Assembly: GCA_037042915.1 (NCBI GenBank) | Contig: CM073202.1 | Span: forward strand, 992,001-1,056,000 | Source: Auricularia sp. M13 | Taxonomy: Eukaryota > Basidiomycota > Agaricomycetes > Auriculariales > Auriculariaceae | Direction of reading: 5' to 3' | DNA length: 64,000 bases | Part shown: positions 33,601 to 42,647 of the stretch, piece after piece | How positions within the stretch are numbered: position 1 is the first letter of the stretch | Layout: each line of letters begins with the position of its first letter | Program-made: the position numbers and the translations under genes | Notes under the pieces: model-generated | What the model saw: the letters and a program-made list of their open reading frames with translations, nothing else | What the model was told of the DNA's origin: nothing | Databases searched by the model: none

Positions 33601-35911
33601 GGAAACATGTCAGTACTCTGGGAAGAGCAAGGAGGTGAACAAACGCACGCCGAACAGATCGAGCGCATGGCGCAAGTCGTCGCTGTACTGTTTGATGACA
33701 TCCACATCGTCCTGGCTCCGTATGAAGCGCGAGAAGTAGGTCCGCTTGGCCTATTCCTGGACGAATTTGTGGATTTTCTGCAGCGTACTATCCGCGCGTC
33801 AGAGAGTCGTTACAGTACATCCCAGCGAAGAACGAAACGTACTCTGTGAGCTGCTGGATGTTGAACTTGAGTTGCGGGGAGATATTCTCCTTGCCATTCA
33901 TCTGGTTGATGGCCACGACAACCTGGCAAACATGCTCGGCCAGGCGCTCGCACGCCTCTCGGTTCGTGGTTACGAGCTACAATATGAATTGTCAGCATTA
34001 AGCGGACATTTTGGATGGAAGTAAGCTCACCTGAACGCTATCCGTGATGAGCACGGCGAGGCCTGCGATACCTTTCGCGTAGGGGATGTTCATCCCCATC
34101 GGCGACTTCGCGCAAAGCACGGAAGGTGAGCGACGCAGCTGCGAGCGCGGTCTCCTTCGCGCCACCACTGGACGACCGCCGCGGCGGAGGCCTGAGAGGC
34201 ATTGACGGGCCTACAGAGGACGACGAGGTCGCAGTCGGCGACGCCGCCAGCGTGCTGGTCGCGGGCAGCGAGAACGACACGCGGTGCTTGGCGATGGAGC
34301 TCTTGCGCTTCACGGCGAGCTCGGTGTCCTCGTCCTCCTGCTCGTCCTCCAGATCAGAGTCGGTCGCGCGCTCCTTGCCCTTGCGGCTGCGTCGGCGGCG
34401 TAGGCCCGCGGACGGCGGGTAGACGTGCGCCTGGGCGGACGTCGAGGCCGTCTGGAACGAGTCGGTGCGCGAGATGCTCGCGATGGGGATGTCGAATGTA
34501 TACAGGTTGTCGGCCTTCTCGTCTGCGAAACCCGACGACGTGGAAGCGGGCGACGGCGTCGACGCCGCGCGCTGCTTGCCCTTCCATCTGATGCTACTCA
34601 TCGAGGTACTGCCTACGACAGTCGACGTGCCAGTCTCGAGCGAGTCGCCCGAGAGCGCGCGCGCGTGCTTGCGCCCGAACGAGCCGAACTGGAGCGGGCC
34701 GCGCCGCGTCGGCGTAGGTGCTGGAGCGGCGGCAGCGGCGTGCTCGCCCAGGTCGAACGTGTTTGCCGGCGAGAGCGAGAGCGGGCTGTCGACGAACAGC
34801 GCTGCGCCCGCACCCGCGTCGCCTCCCTCGCTGTCTATGCTCTTTCCGGGCTTGGATGAGACTGGGGACAGCGGCGGGGAGGCGAGGCTCGCGGCGGCGG
34901 CAAAGAGCCGCCTCCGAGGGCTGGGCGTCTGGTCCTCTGCGCTATTCGCAGAGGGCGGCTGATCGTCCTTGTTCTTTCCGAGCTTGGATGAACCTGCGGA
35001 CGATGTCGCATGACCAGAGGGCGAGGGCGAGGGCGGGAGGCTCTTGCGGGCAAACAGTCGCCTGCGAGGAGGCGAGGGCTCCCCCGCAGCTTGTGCGGCG
35101 TCTTTGTGCTTTCCGTTGTTGGATGCAACTGGGGACGCGACCAGAGGATCGGAGCCAAAGTCGACTGAGGACGCGGGCGAGGGCAGCGTGGCACGTTTCT
35201 TGAGGATTCCGCGCGTGGGAGTGGGCGCGGGCGAGTCGAGATCGAACGAGGAGACCGGGGAGAGCGTGGGCGGGCTGGGAGGCAGTTTCTCAGCGACGGA
35301 GGGCCCGGGCGAGGGCGAGCGGAGCGCCTCGACCGATTCGTTGGGCGTTGAGGATGTGGAGGACGACGACCGAGAGCTGCCGCGAGAGGACTTGCGTCTC
35401 AGCGGGAGCGACCAGTCAAAGCCGGAAAGGCTCCTGCGGTGCTTGGGAGCAGTCGACGTCTCGGAGCCAGACTTGTCCTTGGACGGGCGACGCGAGAGCG
35501 AGGCGAGCGACCAGCGGCTGGAGGCTGGCTTGTCCTCGTTGCTGGCCGTGCTGGCCGAGCTGGAGTCGGACGACCGTCGGCTAGGCGTCGGCGACGCTGG
35601 CCGGTGCGGCTTGCGGAGGACCTTGAGCGGGACCGGCGGCGGCAGCTGGAGCGGGGGAAGAGCGGCGGCGGCGTTGCGCTTGGCCGCCGACGAGCTCGAC
35701 GCGAACCATGTCTTCGGCGACGGACCTTCTTCGTCGGGCTCAGCCTGGGCGACGTCGGCGGCGTCGGGAGCTCGGTGGGCGCCTGAGATGGCGCGGCGGG
35801 GGCGCTGGGCGCTGGCGGTGACGGGGACCGCTTGCGGAAGCCAAAGCGCCGCCTGGCGGGCGTGGGCGACACGGGGGTCAACGGGCTCGGGGAACGAGCA
35901 GCTGTGCTCAT
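30618..35911 (-). pseudogene. NB-ARC/TPR (STAND-type) protein, decayed
   Basis: In order on the minus strand: a long Ser/Pro-rich N terminus, a helical MLKL-like segment (IAGLAVLITDSVQ, REACERLAEHVCQVV, LRHALDLFG), an NB-ARC domain with P-loop ILGAPGIGKSSLALSAL and Walker B AILVLDHFEDPWE, and TPR repeats (AREAHSLLELGNVALSMDNL, ALYKKGNDGRAVQRCQEK) to the stop at 30618. The frame is broken several times: near 34090 (GGGG run), near 32030 and near 31675, with an in-frame TAG at 33751-33753 in the helical segment; a further frame change occurs in the low-complexity region near 35740. Intact relatives are presumed innate-immunity or incompatibility receptors of fungi. Several lesions argue for a true pseudogene, though assembly indels could add to it. 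Confidence 0.75.
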
Positions 35912-36249
35912 CGTTGCGGCCGGCGTCGAGGGTGTCGTTGGAGTTGTGAGAGCAGAAGAGACAGGCAAATCGCACCGGGCAGACATCGCCGCAACGCACG
36001 GGCTGTGTGCCAGCCTGATCCGTCCGGCTGATGCCGACGTGCTTCTTGAGCGCCTCGCTCACAGTCCACCTCATCCTGTGTCTGCCCTTGCCCGCCGTCT
36101 CGCTGTAACACTATCCCCACATAGACGAGTGGCAGACCTTACGGAGGCTCTGGTCAGATTATTCCCACCAGAATCCCAGTTGCACGCTGTCCCATCACGA
36201 AGGTGTTACATGAAACCGCGAGTCTGGCATTCACACGCTCATGACAGTT

Positions 36250-36595
36250 CATTGTAACAGCGGATCCGCCGACTCCACAACAGCTCTCAGCCAGCTTGGA
36301 CCTGTGCTTATCTGCCTCTGCCTATACTCTATCTGTCTTCGTTGTAGCTCAGGTGTACTGTCGTCTGCGTTGCGCGGAGCTGATTTGGCTCAGGCACAGC
36401 TTATCTCCGCACTGTCAATCAGAGATCGTAGCGTGCTTCCCCCGATCGGCGAATCGTCTGCTCGGCGGGCCGATCTGCCGGTGCATGTGCTGGCATCGTC
36501 GACGTCCTGCACTTCATGTCACTTGCACGGGGCGGCACTGAGCACGCTTGTTACAATGGCCGTGCCGCTGCTGTGTCGTGTGATACAGATCTAAT
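36250..36595. repeat. Diverged copy A of a locus-specific repeat
   Basis: It shares with 37970-38140 the ordered words TTGTAACAGCGGATC(C/T)G, CGACTCCAC, GTGCTTCCC(C)CGATCG and GGGCCGATCTGCCG(G/A)TGCAT. It lies just upstream of the ligase-like remnant at 36671. Confidence 0.5.
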
Positions 36596-36670
36596 GATGA
36601 CGAGCATGTGCAAGACTGTGCCTTCATTGAACGACATGTCGCGCTGCCAGTGTATCACTGTGTAGTCATC

Positions 36671-36919
36671 ATGAGTACTGCACGCGATGGTCATTGTGAC
36701 TGCGCTCGCAATGAGTTGTACATGTCGAACGAGGTAACCCTGCGCCCAATATCCTTCGGAAAACAAGCCTCAGACCGCCGCTCCGAAACAACAGCTAGTA
36801 CCAAGCCACTGGCAGACTCGCTTCCCACGCGCGGTCGCGTGCTTGGAACATTAAAGGTTCTGAATGCCAAAGTCTGCGAAGAAGACGACGACTGGTTCGC
36901 CGATCATGTCCTACGGTAA
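36671..36919 (+). pseudogene. Possible RNA-ligase-like remnant
   Basis: An ATG-started frame of 82 codons contains SLPTRGRVLGTLKVLNAKV. This lines up with LPLPSRGTFLGTVKLHGTNA, the motif I region of the ligase at 28329, but the HGTN part is changed to VLNA. The frame ends soon after, and nothing ligase-like follows. Similarity is short, so the call is tentative. Confidence 0.25.
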
Positions 36920-37406
36920 ACTAAGGGACGAACTCGCATGATGGTCCATTGTGCGTTATCATGGGACCGAGAATACAATGGTGGATTGCGCCTTAGCTCT
37001 CTATTAATTCTCGAAAGCGTGCCGCGAGGCAACCGGCACAGGCAGAACACAATGATATCGGATCCAGCACCACTGTTCCAAGTGTTGTTGTCCACTGCAC
37101 CTTGTCTCCCGCTCACGCGGACGCATTGCTTCGCGAGGAGCTGTATGCCTACGTGTTGTCAATGTCATGTGCTCATTTTGAAATTAGGCACGTCTCCGTC
37201 GATGTTCGTGTTGATAGCCACGTCTCGGAGACCCAGCGGAGGTTGACCGGCCGGCGGTAATCAACATCGCGTCTCAAGCCGTTCTCGCGCATGCGTCGCC
37301 CTTGAGGACTTTGACATATGGAAAAAGAGAGGAACATAGCTCGAATTCTTATGGGCATTGGGTTGAGAGTAAATACAACAGGCTCGCAGCGAGACCTGCG
37401 CACTGC

Positions 37407-37758
37407 GGCTACTTCCGCATACGCGGACGATATGAGCGCGCTGCCTGGATGGCCCCAGCCTTCTTGTCCTCGTTTGGCATGTCCAATCCCAGAAAATCAA
37501 CTACACCAGACACTGCGCGCCTCAAAGAATCTTCCAAGTCCTCGAGAGGATTCATTTCCACGACCGCGTCGACCTCGTCCTGCATGAGCGGCTCCGCCTT
37601 TTCCAAAACCCTCCAGAGAACGCTGCGCAGCAAAGAGCATAGACGAGAGAAAAACTAATCTGAATTTGTCTCCAAGAGAAGATACGTTTGCTTGCATCGA
37701 AACTGCGAGCCGAAACGCACAAATCCGAACTGCAGGAATGTACTTCAAGTTCCTTCAA
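37407..37758 (-). pseudogene. Remnant of the kinase-like module C terminus
   Basis: Two minus-strand frames, shifted relative to one another near 37650, read SFDASKRIFSWRQIQ and then LRSVLWRVLEKAEPLMQDEV, MNPLEDLEDSLRRAV and DFLGLDMPNEDKKAGAIQAA. These match, in order, ILSWRQGQ, LTRVLWKFLREVQ, MDPLEGLEAAMERVI and DIVGLDIPHPARLLGAIHAA at the end of the fusion gene at 38443-41184. The P-loop part is absent, so this is a broken paralogue in opposite orientation. Confidence 0.7.
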
Positions 37759-37969
37759 GCAGGGACGGTCCTAGTCTCCTTCGCAGACTTTATGTTCGAA
37801 GATAATCGTTCGAAATAAAGGACGGTCCTTGATCGTACTTGAAAGAGAGGACTGATTTCGGTGAAGGGAAAGGCGCTGCAGCTGTCGGCGAAACGGTAGA
37901 AACGTTCCGACCATTTCGATTGCCCGTTCCGACTCGTTTCGACTCGTTTCGACCGCTGGGACACCCCCC

Positions 37970-38140
37970 CTTGTAACAGCGGATCTGACGACTCCACCCC
38001 TGCGACATCTGCCAGCATCTGCCTGCGCTTTAGTAGCAAGGAAGTCCCTGCGACTCCGACGCTTGCACGACGTGCTTCCCCGATCGTGTGCACAACGGGC
38101 CGATCTGCCGATGCATATGCGTTTGGTCATCTTACTGTAG
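37970..38140. repeat. Diverged copy B of a locus-specific repeat
   Basis: Counterpart of 36250-36595, sharing the same ordered words. It lies upstream of the Tpt1-kinase gene. The pairing suggests that an ancestral segment with its upstream flank was duplicated. Confidence 0.5.
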
Positions 38141-38442
38141 TATCAGTTTGCTACCATGTTGAACCTGTCCCTGTCCTTATAGAAGAGATCGCGCCCTATT
38201 ATATATTCTACTGCTCTGCGAGTCGTAGTACTTACCTGTTTAGTACGTACGGGTGGGTCCGGTGATGGTGGTAGTCGCCGATAGCCGTGGCTCCGCTTGT
38301 TCCCGGCCACGGGATGCACCTGATTCCGTTGTTCTTTCGTGGCACCCCTGGCCATTGTAATTTCGCTTCTTCAAGTTGAATCGTGCGTGACAGGACCATT
38401 GTGACCCGTGCGCTCAACGCCCCAACGTTTCTCCAACCCATC

Positions 38443-41184
38443 ATGAACTCTGCAGACAGACACCAGCTTTCGCGAGATCTGGGCGTAGTTCTGCGTCACA
38501 GCGCTCCTCTTTATGGCCTGCCCATCCGCGAAGACGGCTGCGTGAAGGTTTCAGACCTGGTACGGCTCATCTCGCGACATGTGACGATGACTGACAAAGT
38601 ACTCTTGTAGCTCAGACTCGATGAATTCAGTGACGTGTCGCTCGAAGGCTTGCAAGAGGTGGTGGACAGCTGCCCAACTCAACTGGAGCTCATCAACGAG
38701 ACTGCATCCAATCGTCCTGAGTGGCTCATTCGCTCCACCAGTGGACACACCATACCAGTGTGCAGCTCTTTGCCCCATTTTTGGCGGACACGCGAGCTGA
38801 GGTTCCATTAGTCTGTCTGCGTCGGCACTCAGCCCGCGATCGACGTCGCAGGAATGCGGCTCGAAACTATGATCTACTGCACTACAGTTACAAACTTGAA
38901 ACGAATACGTGAGTCTCGTTTAGGTGCGTCCAACGTTGCGGTCTAATTGTACCAGGGCGAGCATGCGGTGTCAAGAGACAGGAAGGTTGCAAATACATTA
39001 TCCTTAATCGACAAGAGCCTTTCACTCGCCACAAATGTGTGCCATCTCCACGGATTCCTGTCTTGTTCTGACGCGGGACAGCCGTTCTCCTATTCCTCGA
39101 CATCGAGAGAGCATTGAAGGCAAAGCTACAGTTTTTTAGGGTGGGAAGAAATGCCTTCGCGTGTCCAGGCAATGCCAAAGGTGTAATTCCTCTGAGATAT
39201 TTCTTCAAGATTGAAACACGCGAAGCATCTGGTATGTCGCTTGCTCTCGTCCTCCGCGTAGAGTGAGCTAAGATTGCAGCGTCGATAGAGCTCTCTCCCT
39301 CGAGCGGTACACTAACGCGGAATGGCGAGAGCTCTGGCGCAGACGGGCGAATGCAGACTCAGCTCTCTGGGCGTTCGGTGCGAGCCACGGAAAGGGGCGC
39401 CCGGCGGTGGATGAGGGCCTTTGTTTCCATGCCGCAAGCACAGTCAGAACACTATACTTGCGGTCTGGCGGCCAACTTTTGCTGGACTGACGCATCGGAG
39501 CCTGGACCGTCGACTTGGCCACCGACTTGGGATGCGCAGGACGACACGACGAGTCTCTGCGATAGTGACGAGTCGGACGACATCGAGATCATTACATCGA
39601 CGACGCAGAACCTCGCTGGCCCACATAAGCTGTCGCCGGAGGCTCCAACATTCTTTCCGTCCGCCGTGGAAGTGCAAGCGAGTACTACTTCCTCAATTTC
39701 ATGCCTCCTCGTTCCAAGCGCGACGCTATTCCGCTATCCCCGCAACGCGGCATCTTCTGAACTTTCTGACAAGTGGCTTATCTTTCCTGTCTCTATCCCC
39801 GGCTGTGGTGCGTATCAGCGACACTGTGACCACATACGTCCAACTAACAAGCTTTGCAAGGAAAAACCAGTGTTTGCGCGGCACTGGCGCACCTATTCGG
39901 CTTTGCACATGTGCAGGCTAATGACGTGACTCGCAATGTCAGTGACAACGGAGGACGTCGCAGCTTTGGGCGCCGCGCGCAGCCTTTCCTGGACGCTGTC
40001 TCAGGGCATTTCAGGATAAACAGTGTCGTGCTAGCCGATAGGTGCATACTTCGTGGATCCATCGCGATGTCTGACCTAGGGTTCTGTGTACAATGCCACG
40101 TTTTAAACACGGGTTAAAAAACAGTGTTTAAAACATTGTTTTAAAACAGATGTCCGAAAATTGGCTGTTTAAAAACAAAATACAGTTCAGTTGCAGGACC
40201 TCTGAGACATGTGTTGGAGGCATGGATTTTGTCTTTGTGCCATTTCCTGCTATATCCTAGCAGCCTCCATTGCTGGTAGCATATGAGTTAGCTGCATCTC
40301 GCATCTCACACAGGTGATCAGTGAAAGATTCATTCAACTGCAGGAGCTGTCTCAGTGCTGTAAGTAACTAATTAGCAAGATCTCACAAGAGAACAGCATT
40401 CTTCCAGTGCCCAGACCTGAGAGTGTTGTTAAACATCTAGTATAGAAAGTGGCTCATTCTGACCTATATTCTCACAGGTAGAAGTTTACAACATTACATC
40501 GAGCATTAAAGTTTCAAGTACCATGCATTGCCAATCATACCTGGCAGGTATCTGTGATATCCTAGGGTATGAGGAGGTATACCTGGGCAAATTTGACTGG
40601 AAGGTTGCTTTTTCTAAGCTTGTCTCGATGTTTCTAATGCATTACATAAGCTTTGTTTTAAACACTGTTTTAAACACCTGTTAAATAACGGGTTGGTAAA
40701 AAAACAGGTTGAGAATAGCTCGGGCATTTTGCACAGAACCCTAGTCTGACCTTTGCAACTCAGGAATAACCATCTCTTTCACCACCGTTCGGAGCTGCGC
40801 GCCGCCTGTCAATGGGCAGAAGTAGCGGGAGGGAGCAAGCCCAAGACAATCGCCTTGCGCTGGTGCCCAGGACCGCGATCAATGCGAGCGGTGCACACAA
40901 GTTGCATGCAACGTATTCTATCGTGGAGACAAGGTCAACAATGGTTCGACGCGCGGCCTGGGGACACGCTCACTCGTGTTCTTTGGAAATTTCTACGCGA
41001 AGTCCAATTCCAGCCGCTTGGAATGGACGAAGTCGACTATGTCATTGAGATGGATCCATTGGAAGGTCTGGAGGCGGCGATGGAACGCGTCATTGTCAGT
41101 TTGGTTGATATTGTTGGATTGGACATACCCCACCCTGCGAGGCTGTTGGGGGCTATTCATGCAGCTCGGTCGTCCCTCGCGTAG
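38443..41184 (+). CDS. Predicted fusion of Tpt1/KptA RNA 2'-phosphotransferase and polynucleotide-kinase-like domain, 573 aa
   Basis: Eight exons (38443-38559, 38611-38757, 38812-38908, 38956-39036, 39082-39231, 39280-39807, 39861-40041, 40764-41184) join to exactly 574 codons. The N-terminal half is Tpt1-like: LSRDLGVVLRHSAPLYGLPI with the Arg-His pair, RPEWLIRSTSGHTI with the second Arg, VLLFLDIERALKAKLQFFR and a GVIPLRYF end. Tpt1 moves the 2'-phosphate left by Trl1-type ligation to NAD. A polar linker follows, then LIFPVSIPGCGKTSVCAALA (P-loop, ~residue 377), HLFGFAHVQ, LADRNNHLFHHRSEL (DRNNH motif of the Trl1 kinase) and a C-terminal helical block. The first two exons fix the start. The last intron contains a 667 bp hAT-like element. 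No CPD or ligase domain is visible. Confidence 0.8.
40077..40743. mobile_element. hAT-like non-autonomous element (MITE), 667 bp, inside an intron
   Basis: Terminal inverted repeats TAGGGTTCTGTG...CACAGAACCCTA bound the element. The exact 8 bp duplication GTCTGACC lies at 40069-40076 and 40744-40751. An 8 bp duplication and TAGGG-type ends are hallmarks of the hAT superfamily. The interior is AT-rich with many subterminal TTTTAAACA words in both orientations and has no open frame of note. Removing it and one duplication restores a 47 bp intron of normal size. Confidence 0.88.
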
Positions 41185-41635
41185 ACGAAACGGCAAAATG
41201 TATACTGTACAAGTACGTCAGACGAGGAAATTGAATGTCATCTCAGCATCTCAGTGAGTAATTGGTATACAGAAGTAAATACATCAACGAGCATTGTTGT
41301 TTACATTGTTTACATATCATTACCCACCTTCAGTCCATGGACCTTCAGGCTACGCCTCGACGGGTCTTAATGACATGAACATAAAGGTACTTTTCGAAAA
41401 TCACGGTCAGACAGGGTGGATCTGTAGTTGTCTTACCTGCTTTTGGTGATCATCGTCGTTACATATGAGTGACATATTAGCACGCGATGCCCGCCGGTTA
41501 CTTATCTCCAGCCTGTGATCGTCAAAGTGTCAGGTGATTCGGTGCGACGATGCTCATGCGGTGATCTTCTCGCACGCAGGTCACAAAACCATATCAAAAT
41601 CTAGCAGCAGTCCAATGTCCAGCTCTGTTCCCTCA
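41185..41635. other. Intergenic
   Basis: This lies between convergent genes. It is AT-rich near 41260-41330, with no motif recognised. Confidence 0.5.
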
Positions 41636-42193
41636 TCAGACAACGGACCGTTTTACACAGGTCGGTGATGAACTGGAATGGGGTGCGAAGGCAGATGCTA
41701 TGAATGAATGTGGTAGAAATGTGTCAGATGGGGAAAGGCGACAACCTCTACTCCGACGAGACCCGAGAACATGGCTGGGGACACTCCAGCGCGACCGAAG
41801 CCGGAGCGTTGAGGAGCCACTGATTCTCGACTCGTGTGCGGTGTCTTCGCGCAGACGTTGGAAAGAGCAAATGTGGGACATTCTGATCGTCTGCGTCGGG
41901 CGCCACGTCTTGAGGCTACCGTGTCCGAAGCAGCGAGACGGTCGTGCAGCGTAAAACGGCATCGTTGCCTGCTGTCCGGACGTGGGAACCTTGTTGAGAC
42001 TAGACGTCGACTGCCCGTCCACGGCCTGGGCCTGCGTAACGTTCGTCGCGGGCCGCGAATCTATTATTATTGATGCGCCAGCCTCAGGCTGAGCTGAGTC
42101 GGATGCCGCCGTGCTGTTAGGCTGACCCGTGCACGCTGTGTTACGAGGTGCGGAATTGGAGGTCGAGGGCGAAGGTGAGGAGGTTGCGTTCAT
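41636..42193 (-). CDS. Hypothetical protein, 185 aa
   Basis: A single open frame from the ATG at 42193 begins MNATSSPSPSTSNSAPRNTA. It is Ser/Thr-rich in the first half and basic in the second (RMSHICSFQRLREDTAHESR). A TATATAAA box on the same strand lies about 60 bp upstream (around 42247-42256), which supports a real promoter. No domain recognised, and the composition would also fit a non-coding frame. Confidence 0.35.
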   Translation of the reverse strand: MNATSSPSPSTSNSAPRNTACTGQPNSTAASDSAQPEAGASIIIDSRPATNVTQAQAVDGQSTSSLNKVPTSGQQATMPFYAARPSRCFGHGSLKTWRPTQTIRMSHICSFQRLREDTAHESRISGSSTLRLRSRWSVPSHVLGSRRSRGCRLSPSDTFLPHSFIASAFAPHSSSSPTCVKRSVV

Positions 42194-42647
42194 GAGTGAG
42201 TGGATAATTGAGACTGTGACTAGCGAACAATGGTCGCCAGGTGATACTTTATATACCCGGCCCGTGAGATCTTCGAATTGCGTCAGATCCCCACCCGTCC
42301 GGTACACCGCCAAAGGGCCCTGTTGTGATGAACTGAGGCCGGCGGACTTGTGCGGGCACTGGGAGATCAGTTCACGCCGCGCATCAGTTGGGCACGGGCT
42401 CCGCTTGAGCTCGTCCGGCTTCGGCCCGGCTGGGGGGAACACTCGAGCGCAGCCTGTGCTGCTTCTGTTGCTACTCACGTCATGAATAACTCAAGCCGAG
42501 TACGGTGTAATGGCGCGACTGAGCATAAGCTGACAGCATTACATCGTATAAGAACAGCCCGAGACGTCATTATGACGGGGAATGAAATATACGGCCGAGC
42601 ATTTCGTTTGCCGACACCGTAACATCCGCCCGCATTACAAGCCTATC
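42194..42647. other. Intergenic, possible 5' part of the mobile element
   Basis: This contains the promoter of the minus-strand gene and the leader of the transposase. The words AGCCTGTGCT...AACTCAAG at 42440-42495 have a diverged direct copy near 51380-51425, which may mark both ends of the first transposon, but no clear inverted repeat was found. Confidence 0.3.

Noticed and set aside
34035-34135. A 49 bp GT-AG intron that would remove the frameshift near 34090
   Set aside because: It would delete a segment (REVADG, IPYAKG) that looks coding and continuous with the next helices; a one-base indel in the GGGG run is simpler. The alternative cannot be fully excluded.
35044-35949. 301-codon plus-strand open frame
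   Set aside because: It is antisense to the Ser/Pro-rich N terminus of the NB-ARC gene; low complexity explains its length.
39001-39081. In-frame TGA within the Tpt1 half, first taken as a nonsense mutation
   Set aside because: A 45 bp GT-AG intron (39037-39081) removes it and preserves the frame across the whole eight-exon model.
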